64,000 nt of DNA from Opitutia bacterium UBA4506 (GCA_002388665.1 DGMY01000082.1:1-64000); one strand, 5' to 3'; counted from the stretch's first letter, positions 1 through 9,637 are shown. Notes: a model not told the origin generated them from the sequence alone. Program-made: numbers and translations.

Positions 1-157
1 AAGACTGCACCGCTGTGAAATGGATTTCTTGTATCGTGCAGCTTTAGCAAACGTCCGCCCGGTTCATCCGCACCCTGAGTGGGTTGAGTGGTCTAGCCAG
101 CGGTAGCTTTTCGGCTATCGCTATATTCCTGGCCGGTAGAGCTGAAAATGGCCTCTC

Positions 158-2002
158 TTAGTAGGCGTACTCGACCGTGTAACCCGACTCGGTGGTTACG
201 CTGACAGTTCCGGTTGGCTTAACCACGATTTGGCTATAATCTTCGCCGTCAACGACTGGGATTTCGGTGAAAAATTCTCCGACCAATACACTGTAGGGCG
301 CCTCGACTACACCGTTCTCCAGCATGTACATCTGTCCGCCGGAGACAATCTGACGAAGATTGTTCATGATCGACTTTTTCATGGCCGACTCCTTGATGCC
401 GCTGAGGCCTGGATTGAGTTCTTCCGTATTTTGAGTCGGCGAAATTTCTACGGCTGGAAGCATGGTGGTGGATTCGGGGTACTGGATCGTCGTTCCTGAA
501 AAGGTAGTGACGGAAAGAGGAGTGTTGTCCTGTGTCACAACGAGCCCGGAGTAATCTTCCCCGTCCACCGATTGGACTGGTGAGATGTAGTCGCCCACGA
601 TATCGCTGTAGGCGGCTTCGGTAACGCCGTTCTCGAGCATGTATTGCTGACCGCCGGAAGAAATCATCCGAAGGTTATTCAATATCGTCTTCTCTTGGGA
701 GATTACGCGAACTGAGCTATAGGCCGGAATGGCCATTGCTGAGGTCATACCGATGACGAACGCAGCGGGTTGGATGGCCAAATTCGTTACCGTTGTGCGG
801 TGAGAGATATTGAGGTTTGAGGCCGAGTATAGACCTTCTGGACCGACCGTAGTGACCGTTGCGATGCCTTTGTCATTTTGAGGAACCAGCATCTCGAGGA
901 TACTGGAAAATTCAGAGCCCATAAGTGGGTTCATTTCCATTGAACTCGTGAAGACACCGAGGACCGTTTCGGCATACTCAGACGAAACGTAGGAGAAGTA
1001 TACACCTTCCGGGGGAAGCATATTGGCTGCTTCTTTGAATTCCGGCGTGTCTTTCAGTTTATCGCCGTTCTGGAGGCATTGGTCGAGGTAGGATTGGCTA
1101 CTCGCAAGGAAGGCCCGCTCAGTTTGGGTGTCGGCGACGATGATTGGCTGAAGGTAGTCGAAAGGTGCGGGGAAAGGGCGAGCGGACCGAATCTCGAACC
1201 CTGTATCGGTATCCAGCCACTCCAGGTCATGTTGTTGCTCGATAGCGGGGCGCATGGATTGCAGCAAAGTGGTGATTCCGTCGAAGGCGACAAGCGCTTC
1301 GGTTCGGGGAAATGTTCCTGCCATGCCCATGCTCAATTGTTCCTCATTGTCGAAATCGAGAATGACGATGAATCGGTTCCCGGCGGATTCGATCAACTCG
1401 TTTGCTGTGCGGTTTCCAATCTCGGGGATGGGAGAATGCAACTGCGAGGCGATCATACCGCGGCCGAGGGCTCCAGCCAGGGAATCACTGATTTCAAGGA
1501 AAGTATCTCTGAGAACTTCCGGGCGATAGCTCATCTCGGCAACAAGGTCGGCTGAGGACGGTGCGAAATCGAGCGAATCGAAAGGATGGGGAGTGTCACC
1601 GAAGAACTTGAAAAATCCGGTCACTCCCTTAGGGAAATAAAGAATGGAGCGATTGTGGTAGAGACCTCCACCGATCTCGCGGGAACTGAGGCCAATTGCA
1701 TCGAGACCGCTGAGGCCCGAAACTTCCATGACCTTGTTGATATCCAACGGAAGGGACGGAATCTGTGGGATCTCGTGTTTAACCGTTTGCGCAATTTCGT
1801 TCAGAGTCTCGGCGACGTTTTCCATCTCGTTTGTGAGATCGATATAGGCGTAGAAGACTCCTCCCAGGTCGAGAAACTGGGAAACAGAATCGAATTGAGG
1901 GGCACGGTCTTCCTCGGGGATTAATCCGACCGGAGAGGTTTCGCGGGTGCAGGAATTGAGGAGTAAGAGTAGGGCAGAGAAAAGGCCGAGTGTCTTGTTC
2001 AT
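158..2002 (-). CDS. Lipoprotein with two C-terminal pilin-like repeats
   Basis: A 614-aa protein of unknown function. The reading frame is open further upstream, but the ATG at 2002 gives a short signal peptide with lipobox LLNSC (lipidated Cys18), so I chose it. Residues 30-400 form a mixed alpha/beta region resembling the large lipoproteins and DUF3352-like proteins of PVC bacteria; that match is tentative. A hydrophobic segment follows (about 410-428, ending AIPAYSSV), then two related units at about 435-509 and 542-614. Both contain NNLR-x-I-x-SGGQ-x-YMLENGV and later VDGEDYS. The segment plus NNLR..QYMLENG resembles the N-terminal helix and start of verrucomicrobial type II/IV pseudopilins, but here it sits internally on a lipoprotein and without a prepilin peptidase site. 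It is divergent from the VIT/vWA gene, 194 bp away. Function cannot be assigned. Confidence 0.85.
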   Translation of the reverse strand: MNKTLGLFSALLLLLNSCTRETSPVGLIPEEDRAPQFDSVSQFLDLGGVFYAYIDLTNEMENVAETLNEIAQTVKHEIPQIPSLPLDINKVMEVSGLSGLDAIGLSSREIGGGLYHNRSILYFPKGVTGFFKFFGDTPHPFDSLDFAPSSADLVAEMSYRPEVLRDTFLEISDSLAGALGRGMIASQLHSPIPEIGNRTANELIESAGNRFIVILDFDNEEQLSMGMAGTFPRTEALVAFDGITTLLQSMRPAIEQQHDLEWLDTDTGFEIRSARPFPAPFDYLQPIIVADTQTERAFLASSQSYLDQCLQNGDKLKDTPEFKEAANMLPPEGVYFSYVSSEYAETVLGVFTSSMEMNPLMGSEFSSILEMLVPQNDKGIATVTTVGPEGLYSASNLNISHRTTVTNLAIQPAAFVIGMTSAMAIPAYSSVRVISQEKTILNNLRMISSGGQQYMLENGVTEAAYSDIVGDYISPVQSVDGEDYSGLVVTQDNTPLSVTTFSGTTIQYPESTTMLPAVEISPTQNTEELNPGLSGIKESAMKKSIMNNLRQIVSGGQMYMLENGVVEAPYSVLVGEFFTEIPVVDGEDYSQIVVKPTGTVSVTTESGYTVEYAY

Positions 2003-2196
2003 GTGATTTGATGCTCCGCACCGAGGGACTCTGAGGCAACACCAAAACATCTCTAAAGGCCTGCCGATGTCGATATCCCTACCCAAGGATGCCTGCTTAA
2101 TCCAGGGCCGAAAGGGTTTGGCCTGCCAATCCTTGATGAGACATTTCACGCGATTTCCACACTGCGTTCATCAGGCCTCCACGAAGGAGTCCTATT

Positions 2197-4314
2197 ATGA
2201 ACGGCATGAAACGATCCAAAACCATCTTCTCCTGCTTCTGTTCATTGATTGCATGTCCGCCTGAAACGAGTGGCTGGCTGCGTTCTCCTCGAGACCGTTC
2301 TGTTCATCAGATTCTCTTTGGAGCGATCTTTGGCCTCAGCCTGTGCGTTCTTCCCAGTTCCTATGGGGATGAATCCATCGATCAAACAGAGGCTCCCTAT
2401 TTTTGGGTGCCTTCGATGGAGGAGGGCGGTGATCCTCTCCCGTTGAAGTCCACGAAGGTCGACATTGTGATCGAGGGCTTGCTCGCATCGGTGACTGTTC
2501 GTCAGGTCTACCGAAATGAGGGAAGTGTCCCTCTCGAAGCATCCTATGTATTTCCAGGATCTACGCGTGCCGCTGTCAGCGGATTGCGGTTTGTCGTGGG
2601 GGACCGCACGATTGAGGCAAAAATCCAGGAGAAGGAACAGGCCAAGAAGACCTACGAGACGGCGAAGGCCGAGGGAAAGCGGACGGTATTGCTCGAGCAG
2701 CATCGGCCCAATGTTTTTCAGATGAAGGTGGCCAACATTTTGCCGTCCGATGAAGTGGCCGTAGAGCTGGTCTATACGGAATCTCTGCTGCGAGAGAACG
2801 GTGACTACGAGTTTGTGTTTCCCACAGTGGTCGGTCCACGATACGCTGGTGACCCCGAGGCGAAGTCTTCTACAGAGGAGGAGTGGATTAGTTCTCCCTA
2901 CTTTGCTACCGATCAGTCAGAAGAGATATCAATACCGCAGTTCTCGTTGGATCTCGAACTGGTCCAGGGACAGGGGATCCAGAGAGCATTTTCCCCCAGT
3001 CACGAGTTATCCGTCGAGTTTTCCGATCCGAGGACAGCGCGGCTTTCGCTCGAGAATGATGGCGAGCGAAACGACAACCGTGATTTTATTCTTCGGTACA
3101 CGCTGGCGGATGAAGAGCCAGAGGTTGGCGTACTGATCACAAAGACCGAAGACGGTGGATATTTTCTGGTGAATCTTGAGCCTCCCGCCCGCAAGCCGAC
3201 TCGCGTCGCTGTTCCCCGGGAGTACCTCTTCTTGCTCGACGTCTCTGGTTCGATGCACGGATTTCCTTTGGATGTATCGAAGAAGGTTATGGCTGGACTG
3301 ATTGAAGGTCTGGTCGAGGGAGATTCCTTCAATATTATTACCTTCGCCGGCGCTTCAGATGTCTATTCGGAAAACGGGTCGATTCGCATCGATAGCGGCA
3401 CGGCCCACCAAGAGAAGAGGCGAGCCATGAACTGGATTAACCGATTGGATGGTGTGGGAGGAACAAACCTGCTCCCAGCGCTGCAAAGAACCCTGAAGAT
3501 TCCACGAGGAGATGGAACCGCGAGGACAGTCATTGTCTTAACCGATGGATACGTTGCCGTAGAGCAAGAGACATTTGAGCTGATTAGAAATTCATTGGGC
3601 GAGGCGAATCTTTTTGCTTTCGGGATCGGCTCTTCCGTCAACCGCCACCTGATCGAAGGAATGGCCAGGGCGGGCGGGGGAGACGAGTTCGTGGCGACGA
3701 ACGGCAAGGAAGCCGAACGAGTGTCTTCCGACTTGATGGAGCTGGTTCGCAATCCTGTTTTGACGGATATAGACCTCCAATTCGCTGGAGTCGAAGTGAC
3801 GGAACTGATGCCTGCCCGGCAGCCCGACTTGTTCCTGGAAAGGCCAGTGCGAGTGATTGGAAAGTTCAGTGGGGAATGGACAGGTGTGGCCACCTTGACT
3901 GGGAAGTCCGGGCGGGAATCGTTTGAGCGAACAGTAGAATTGGGAGAGATGAACACAGTTGCGGTGGATTCTTTAGGACTTCTCTGGGCGAGAGAGAAGG
4001 TTCGCTCTCTTTCGGATGAGTTGATCTTCGGAAATGAAGATGCGATCCGAAAACAAATCGTTGCCTTGGGGCTGGAGTATCGTCTGCTCACTAAATTTAC
4101 CTCCTTTGTAGCGGTGGAGGAGATCGTTGTCCGCACCGAGGGAAATTTGGTCCCCGTGCAGCAGCCGAGTCCTCTTCCTGCCGGGGTGAGTTCGCTTGCG
4201 GTTGGCGCAGGTGTGCCGGCCTCTCCTGAGCCAGAAACCATTGGCTTGGTACTGATCCTCGGTGTCACTCTGGGAGGGTTCCTCTGGTCCTCGCGGAAAA
4301 AGGTGCGCAAATGA
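2197..4314 (+). CDS. VIT and vWA domain protein with PEP-CTERM-like tail
   Basis: A 705-aa exported protein. An AAGGAG ribosome site 7 bases upstream supports the ATG at 2197, although the N-terminal leader is long (hydrophobic part about 38-56). Residues about 75-205 form a vault protein inter-alpha-trypsin (VIT) domain, and about 342-510 a von Willebrand A domain with an intact MIDAS (D348-x-S350-x-S352). The last 29 residues read PEPE, a hydrophobic stretch, then SSRKKVRK, which is the layout of a PEP-CTERM sorting signal (PEP about 677). The gene overlaps the exosortase start by 4 bases (ATGA), so that enzyme is the obvious candidate for processing it. VIT/vWA proteins are known partners of sortases and some exosortases. 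A surface adhesion or matrix role is inferred. Confidence 0.9.
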   Translation: MNGMKRSKTIFSCFCSLIACPPETSGWLRSPRDRSVHQILFGAIFGLSLCVLPSSYGDESIDQTEAPYFWVPSMEEGGDPLPLKSTKVDIVIEGLLASVTVRQVYRNEGSVPLEASYVFPGSTRAAVSGLRFVVGDRTIEAKIQEKEQAKKTYETAKAEGKRTVLLEQHRPNVFQMKVANILPSDEVAVELVYTESLLRENGDYEFVFPTVVGPRYAGDPEAKSSTEEEWISSPYFATDQSEEISIPQFSLDLELVQGQGIQRAFSPSHELSVEFSDPRTARLSLENDGERNDNRDFILRYTLADEEPEVGVLITKTEDGGYFLVNLEPPARKPTRVAVPREYLFLLDVSGSMHGFPLDVSKKVMAGLIEGLVEGDSFNIITFAGASDVYSENGSIRIDSGTAHQEKRRAMNWINRLDGVGGTNLLPALQRTLKIPRGDGTARTVIVLTDGYVAVEQETFELIRNSLGEANLFAFGIGSSVNRHLIEGMARAGGGDEFVATNGKEAERVSSDLMELVRNPVLTDIDLQFAGVEVTELMPARQPDLFLERPVRVIGKFSGEWTGVATLTGKSGRESFERTVELGEMNTVAVDSLGLLWAREKVRSLSDELIFGNEDAIRKQIVALGLEYRLLTKFTSFVAVEEIVVRTEGNLVPVQQPSPLPAGVSSLAVGAGVPASPEPETIGLVLILGVTLGGFLWSSRKKVRK

Positions 4315-5678
4315 TTCCGGGCAAGTTGCGCGTTCTCCCTCTCGGAAGCGTCTTGTTTGTTGCGGTCCTGCTCGGCATCTCGTGGCCGGTCGTGCAGTGG
4401 TACATCTCGCGGATGGGGGATGGGTCGGATGAGCCATTTGGAATTCTCGCTCTGATCGTATGGGTCGGCTTCATTCCCTGGTCTCGGATCTGGACAGCCT
4501 ACGCTCGGGAGAACGGCCCAAGGGGGGCCGAAGGACTCATGTGGGTGGTGGTCGTCGGTCTACTGCTGCTCGCCCCAACTCTGCCGAACCTCATCCGTGC
4601 CGGGGTATTTGTCGGGGCGGTATCAATCTCGGGGTGGATTCGGGGGATGCCGCGTGGGGCGGTCGTATTGGGGTTCCTGAGTCTTCCTATCCTGGCGAGT
4701 TTGGATTTCTATCTCGGGTTCCCCTTGCGCTGGGCGTGCGGGTGGGTTGGTACCCACGTGCTTCAAGGGGTAGGGATTCCTGTGGTCCAAGATGGGATAC
4801 GGATGTTGATCGGAGATCAGGAAATCGTGATCGATCGCCCCTGCAGTGGGCTGAAGTACCTCTGGTTCGGATGGTTTTTCGCAGGGTTTCTCACCTCGTG
4901 GTTTCGATTCAGTTCCCTCCGGGTAGTGGTCTCGTCGATACTGACAGGGTTGATCCTCTTTCTGGCGAATGCGTTGAGGGTGACCGTTCTCTTCCTGCTT
5001 GAATGGAGAGGCGTTGGCGGAGTGAGCTCCCATGAATGGGCCGGGTTGGTGATCTTCGCTTTCGCTCTGATCGCCATACTCCTCGTGATTCGAAGGATAG
5101 CGAAGGGGGCGCCTGCCGAACGGCCTCGGGAGCCAAGGGAGGGGAGAGCTCCCGCTGGGACGATTGTTCCGGTATGGGGGTGGGGAATTCTTTTGGTGGG
5201 CCTCGTTTTGCAGGGCTATTGGTTACAGGCACCAGCAGAATCGGTGAAGAACCGTAGTTTGGCGGGGCAGCAAGATCGCAGCGAGCTGGGGGGGCTGACA
5301 CTGGAGAGGTCGTTTGAAGAAGGTGGCCTGGCAGCCAAACTGTACCGTGGGAAAGATTCTCTGATTCTGGTCAGGGAGATTCTCAAACCGACCCGAAGGC
5401 TGCATTCAGCCGAGGATTGTTTTCGAGGGGATGGTTGGGAAATTGAAACGGCTCCGTTGTGGAAAGATCACTACGAACGAAACTGGCGAAGATTCTATGC
5501 CACCCGCGATGATGAACGCCTGGAGGTAAGACAGCGCATTGAAGGAGGAGATGGATGGAACGGTACTGATGTCTCCGAGTGGTTCTGGCACGCAGTTACT
5601 CGAAAAACAACTGGACCGTGGCTCGCATGGGTTGTTGTATTGGAGGTTCCGGACATCGACCCCCTTGAGCCTGGATAA
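4311..5678 (+). CDS. Exosortase with fused EpsI-like C-terminal domain
   Basis: A 455-aa polytopic membrane protein of the exosortase/archaeosortase family, which cleaves PEP-CTERM-type tails at the cytoplasmic membrane during export. The three catalytic residues are visible in their usual settings: Cys178 in DRPCSGLKYLW, Arg223 in LANALRVTVL and His241 in SSHEWAGLV. Membrane helices fill residues 1-262. After a proline/arginine-rich linker and another helix (about 288-304) comes a domain of about 145 aa with LHSAEDCFRGDGW, reminiscent of the Cys-containing HSP..C.PG.GW motif of EpsI, so this is probably an exosortase-EpsI fusion. It overlaps the VIT/vWA gene by ATGA, suggesting translational coupling and a dedicated substrate. 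The exosortase subfamily (XrtN-, XrtT- or another type) cannot be decided by eye. Confidence 0.93.
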   Translation: MIPGKLRVLPLGSVLFVAVLLGISWPVVQWYISRMGDGSDEPFGILALIVWVGFIPWSRIWTAYARENGPRGAEGLMWVVVVGLLLLAPTLPNLIRAGVFVGAVSISGWIRGMPRGAVVLGFLSLPILASLDFYLGFPLRWACGWVGTHVLQGVGIPVVQDGIRMLIGDQEIVIDRPCSGLKYLWFGWFFAGFLTSWFRFSSLRVVVSSILTGLILFLANALRVTVLFLLEWRGVGGVSSHEWAGLVIFAFALIAILLVIRRIAKGAPAERPREPREGRAPAGTIVPVWGWGILLVGLVLQGYWLQAPAESVKNRSLAGQQDRSELGGLTLERSFEEGGLAAKLYRGKDSLILVREILKPTRRLHSAEDCFRGDGWEIETAPLWKDHYERNWRRFYATRDDERLEVRQRIEGGDGWNGTDVSEWFWHAVTRKTTGPWLAWVVVLEVPDIDPLEPG

Positions 5679-5829
5679 GATTAAAAGGGGAACCGGTTTC
5701 GGAACCTCCCTTGTGGAATTTTGTAAATCCCGCTCTGGAAACAGGCAAATCTAGAAATATAAGAAGTAAAATTGCGTTAAATACTTGTAAAGAGACGGAG
5801 AGTTTCATGCTCTATCCTTTTATAAAGAC

Positions 5830-8115
5830 ATGTTTCCTCGTTCACTATTCCGCATACTGATCCTCTTCGGAGTTCCTTTGCTCCTGGCGCTGGGCTATGT
5901 CGTGTCTGGTCAAAGCAACGAGAGCTCACTTCTCTTTCGCGCGAGAGAGCTAAGATTGAACGAAGTCTATTTCGACAGTGCCCGTCTCTACCGTGCCTAT
6001 TTGATCGAGAATCCAGACGATTTTGAGGCGCGAATCGAGTTGGGAGACCTTCTGTTGCTGCTGGATGACCCTGTGGACGCGGCCAATCAAGTGATTCCTA
6101 TCCTGAAGGCCGATCCGGACAATCTGAAAGCAGAGGCCATTTTCGAAGAGAGTCTCGAGCGAATTGAATCCGAGATGGATCCTGAGAATCCGAATGGATT
6201 ACTCCAGATTGCCAGGTTGAAGCGCTTTGCCGGAAATGATGACGAGGCGCAGCAGTACTACATCCGATACATTCAGGTAGTTCCCGACGATTCTCTGGCT
6301 CTACACGAGCTGGCGCAAATGATCTATGATTCCGGAGACGCCGAGAGGGGTCAGACGCTCTTGCAGGAGGCGATTGTCGTGGCGCCTGACGAAGAGTCGC
6401 GGAAGGAGCTGCTTTTGAAGCAGGCCAGCTGGCTTTCTTACGATGAAGAAACCTCGGACCAAGCAGTCTTGGCCTTCGAAGCCATCATTGAAGAGTATCC
6501 GGATATGGCCCAGGCCTACTTACAACTGGGAGATCTCTATCGATACCGGGCTGAGTACAAAAAGGCGGGTGATGCCTATCTCATGGCGATTCACTACGGT
6601 GGGCAGAGTGAGCGCGCGACCGAAGGCTATTTCCAGGTCCTATTGCGAACACGAGCTCTTGAATCGGCGCGGCTGGCGAAAATGAACGAGGAATACGTTG
6701 AGGCTATCGAGCTCTACGAATTGCACTTTCAGGAAATGGATCTGACTCGGGAAAAGCTGGAGCAGATTGACCGTCTCATCGCGCAGGGCAGGGCCACTCC
6801 CTCCCAGGAGGCCGCGGCAGAATTTTTCGAACGCTTTATTGCTTCCACCCCGGACGAAGCGTCAATCCGGTTGGAAGCGGCTGAGTCGTATGCCCAGATC
6901 GAGGACATCGACAACGCCATCATACAAACGGAGTTGGCGATTGAGTTACGCCCGGATGACCGGGATATCCGCTTGCGGCTCGCTAGGTACCAGACCTTTG
7001 GTTCCGATACCGTGGGGGATGCAGGCAAAACATTGGACTCGGTGACCGAGATTTTTGGCCCGGATGCGGAGGTTTCGAGCCTAAGAGGGGATGTGTACCG
7101 TTTTGAGGGAGACTACATCGCGGCCAACGCTGCCTATCGAAAAACCTTGGAAGAGAATCCCGACGATCCGGTTGCATTGGCGGGAATTAGAGAGATTGAG
7201 GAAGTCTTCTCGCCAGGGTTTTACGGAGGGATTGGGTTTATCCGAGACTGGTCCTCCGACTTTGATCATTACTTTTTAGGGCTCGGTCTGCGAAATGTCT
7301 TTTCAGCGATTCAGCACCGGTTGGACATCGAGGTCGACGCGCAGTATTTCCACCAGCCGATTTCGACTCAGAACCAGGAGCTCTCCAACAACACCCAGGA
7401 TGTAGCGGGCACGGAAATTATGTTCACCCTCGGAGGCCCTTTGGCCCGCCCATGGTCATATGTGGTTTCGCTGGGGGGCGAGTTCTACAATAAAGTGGAT
7501 TGGACGCCAGTGGGTCGAGTCGGCCTTGGTTACGCAGGGGATCAATTTACGGGGATCTTTGGCTTTCGCCGGAAAGAAGCCGTGGATGATCACTACAACA
7601 TCAGCGCTCTCCTCGACGAAGTCAGAATGAATGATTTCTACGGGCAGGGGATTTACCAGACGATGGGTGATGAGATATGGGAGCGTTGGCAGTTTGAAGG
7701 ATATGGGGAGACCGGTTGGTTTTCTGACGGCAACTACCGCTCACGAATAATCTTGTCGGCAATGAATCGAAGCCTGGAGACCGCCGATAATTCGATGAAG
7801 GTTGGAATTCGCGGATTGTATTCAAATTACAAAGATCAATCCCTGAACTACTTCTCTCCATCGGACTATTACGGAATCGGACCCGCGTTCCGGTTGGATC
7901 ACCATTTTACCGAGAAAACGGATGGTGGTATCATGGCATCGGCACTCTGGATCGAACAAGTTGAAGAGTTCGATATCGCTGTTGGTGGGTATCTTTACCA
8001 CCAGATATCGGAATCGGCCCGGGGTAGCCTGCGGTTGGATTATGGTCAGTCGACCTTCGAACAGGGTGACATTCGCTCAATCAGCGGTCGGGCGGAAGTG
8101 GAGATCCTCTTTTGA
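5830..8115 (+). CDS. TPR/beta-barrel outer-membrane polysaccharide porin (PgaA/BcsC-like)
   Basis: A 761-aa protein. An N-terminal signal segment (about 8-27) is followed by an alpha-helical TPR region (about 30-465; repeats such as EEYPDMAQAYLQLGDLYRY and ENPDDPVALAGI). Residues about 470-761 are rich in alternating hydrophobic and aromatic strands and end in phenylalanine (EVEILF), as expected for an outer-membrane beta-barrel. The strand motif NYFSPSDYYGIGPAF resembles the Y(F/Y)SP motif near the end of PgaA and BcsC barrels. In synthase-dependent secretion the TPR part binds periplasmic partners and the barrel exports the polymer. The stop overlaps the TTG start of the glycosyltransferase gene, supporting one operon. 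It starts 151 bp after the exosortase gene. Assignment rests on architecture and context. Confidence 0.85.
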   Translation: MFPRSLFRILILFGVPLLLALGYVVSGQSNESSLLFRARELRLNEVYFDSARLYRAYLIENPDDFEARIELGDLLLLLDDPVDAANQVIPILKADPDNLKAEAIFEESLERIESEMDPENPNGLLQIARLKRFAGNDDEAQQYYIRYIQVVPDDSLALHELAQMIYDSGDAERGQTLLQEAIVVAPDEESRKELLLKQASWLSYDEETSDQAVLAFEAIIEEYPDMAQAYLQLGDLYRYRAEYKKAGDAYLMAIHYGGQSERATEGYFQVLLRTRALESARLAKMNEEYVEAIELYELHFQEMDLTREKLEQIDRLIAQGRATPSQEAAAEFFERFIASTPDEASIRLEAAESYAQIEDIDNAIIQTELAIELRPDDRDIRLRLARYQTFGSDTVGDAGKTLDSVTEIFGPDAEVSSLRGDVYRFEGDYIAANAAYRKTLEENPDDPVALAGIREIEEVFSPGFYGGIGFIRDWSSDFDHYFLGLGLRNVFSAIQHRLDIEVDAQYFHQPISTQNQELSNNTQDVAGTEIMFTLGGPLARPWSYVVSLGGEFYNKVDWTPVGRVGLGYAGDQFTGIFGFRRKEAVDDHYNISALLDEVRMNDFYGQGIYQTMGDEIWERWQFEGYGETGWFSDGNYRSRIILSAMNRSLETADNSMKVGIRGLYSNYKDQSLNYFSPSDYYGIGPAFRLDHHFTEKTDGGIMASALWIEQVEEFDIAVGGYLYHQISESARGSLRLDYGQSTFEQGDIRSISGRAEVEILF

Positions 8116-9485
8116 AAAAAACGGGCGGCAGGTTGATTCGAATCCTACTGTTGGTAGTGATTCTCCTTTTGATCGCTGTGGCGGGCTTGGCGGTCTGGCT
8201 CCTGGTCGAGCGAACCGATCACGTGGTCTCGAACTGGCTGGCGACCGCTGCCTTCTGCTTCGTTATCGGTTTTGTATCGATCCTGATTCTACGGGTGATC
8301 TTTTTTGCGTTTTTCGCGATGATCCACCTCTTGTTTTACCGGAGGAAGCTCGCGGTCGACGACGCTAGTAACCGATGGGCCGGGCGGAACAAGCCCATGG
8401 TCTCCATTATCGTTCCGGCATTCAACGAGGAGAAAGTGATTGCCGAGGCAATACGCTCCCATCTCTTGATGGACTATCCTTCGTTCGAGATCGTGGTGGT
8501 GGATGATGGATCGACTGACTCCACTACCGAGGTCGCCAAAGAAGTGGCAGCCGAGGACAAGGCGAACCGGGTACAGGTCCACAAGATTCCAAATGGAGGC
8601 AAAGGAAACGCTCTGAATTATGGGATTGGTGTCGCCAAATCGGACTTCCTGCTGTGTGTCGACGCCGACAGTCGTTTGGATCCGGATTCGCTCAATTATG
8701 CGATTCGGCACATGAAAGACCCGAAAGTCGCTGCAGTAGCCGGCAATGTAAAGGTGCTGAACCGGCAAAAGATCCTGACCAATCTTCAGGCCTTGGAATA
8801 CATCATCGGGCAGAACCTGATGCGTCGCATCCAAGGGCTGTTTCGTTGTGTCGGTATCGTGCCCGGGCCATTTGGGCTGTTCCGGCGACAGGCGATCGAA
8901 GAAGTTGGCTTGTATACCGACGACACCTATGCGGAAGACTGTGATTTGAGTCTCCGCCTTCTAGCTGCGGGGTGGGACATCGTCGACGAGATCAATTCGG
9001 TAGTCCGCACGGAAGCTCCCGAGAAGTTGCGTCCGTTTATTAAGCAACGCTATCGGTGGACTCGAGGAGTTCTCCAATCCCTGCGAAAGCACAGCAACGG
9101 ATTTTTTGGACGCAGCGGGTTCAAGGTGTGGTTCGTTCTGATGAACATGTTTTTTGACGGGGTGATCTGGCCGGTTGCGAATTTGCTGGCCCACGCCTGC
9201 GTTTTCTACCTGATCCTGGAGTTTGGTCTAGTCACCTATCTGGTGTTTTGGTGGATCCATTTTACCATGTTGGACATGGGCCTCGCCCTCGTCTGTATTG
9301 CCAGCGAGCGAGAGACCGCCCGGCTGGTCATCCACATTCTAATTTATCGGCTATTTTTCCTGGTGATTATGGACGTATGTAAACTGCTCTCCTCTCTGGA
9401 GGAAGTCTTCCAAGTTCAAATGGGCTGGGGTAAACTGGAACGTACTGGCTCAGGCGGTAGTGTAAAGAAGGCAACAGCATCATGA
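8112..9485 (+). CDS. Membrane processive glycosyltransferase, GT2 family (PgaC-like)
   Basis: 457 aa. Two N-terminal membrane helices (about 9-32 and 43-76) precede a cytosolic GT-A domain and further helices (about 325-420), the layout of polysaccharide synthases such as PgaC/IcaA and HasA. Motifs: VVVDDGSTD (D131-D132), DAD (184-186), ED (275-276) and QRYRW (312-316), the last being the mark of processive enzymes that couple synthesis to translocation. The start is TTG within TTGA, overlapping the porin stop by 4 bases; no in-frame ATG fits better. The 3' end overlaps the next ORF by ATGA. The sugar is unknown; poly-beta-1,6-GlcNAc-like polymer is an inference from neighbours. Confidence 0.9.
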   Translation: MKKTGGRLIRILLLVVILLLIAVAGLAVWLLVERTDHVVSNWLATAAFCFVIGFVSILILRVIFFAFFAMIHLLFYRRKLAVDDASNRWAGRNKPMVSIIVPAFNEEKVIAEAIRSHLLMDYPSFEIVVVDDGSTDSTTEVAKEVAAEDKANRVQVHKIPNGGKGNALNYGIGVAKSDFLLCVDADSRLDPDSLNYAIRHMKDPKVAAVAGNVKVLNRQKILTNLQALEYIIGQNLMRRIQGLFRCVGIVPGPFGLFRRQAIEEVGLYTDDTYAEDCDLSLRLLAAGWDIVDEINSVVRTEAPEKLRPFIKQRYRWTRGVLQSLRKHSNGFFGRSGFKVWFVLMNMFFDGVIWPVANLLAHACVFYLILEFGLVTYLVFWWIHFTMLDMGLALVCIASERETARLVIHILIYRLFFLVIMDVCKLLSSLEEVFQVQMGWGKLERTGSGGSVKKATAS

Positions 9486-9637
9486 TTCCTTTCGAATTGC
9501 GCAGTTTTATCAACGTCATGTCGCTGATCATTTTCGGCGGGGTGGCTGTATCGTGTGTCTTTGCAGTCTTTGCCTATTTCTTGTCCATTAACCGGAGAAA
9601 ACGGCAAAAGAAGGTCGAGGAAACTCCGGCGTCGTAG
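9482..9637 (+). CDS. Small one-helix membrane protein of the exopolysaccharide operon
   Basis: A 51-aa ORF that overlaps the GT2 stop by ATGA and ends 2 bases before the next start, so it fills the only slot between the two genes. Residues 11-36 form one membrane helix (SLIIFGG.AVSCVFAVFAYFL) followed by a basic tail (NRRKRQKK). Position and size recall PgaD/IcaD, small membrane partners of PgaC-type synthases, but those have two helices and I see no sequence match. Coding status is supported by the tight overlaps on both sides. Confidence 0.72.
   Translation: MIPFELRSFINVMSLIIFGGVAVSCVFAVFAYFLSINRRKRQKKVEETPAS

Noticed and set aside
3363..4310. A 315-aa open frame on the minus strand inside the VIT/vWA gene
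   Set aside because: Composition is low-complexity (Ser, Thr, Arg) and it lies wholly antisense to a clear domain-bearing gene.
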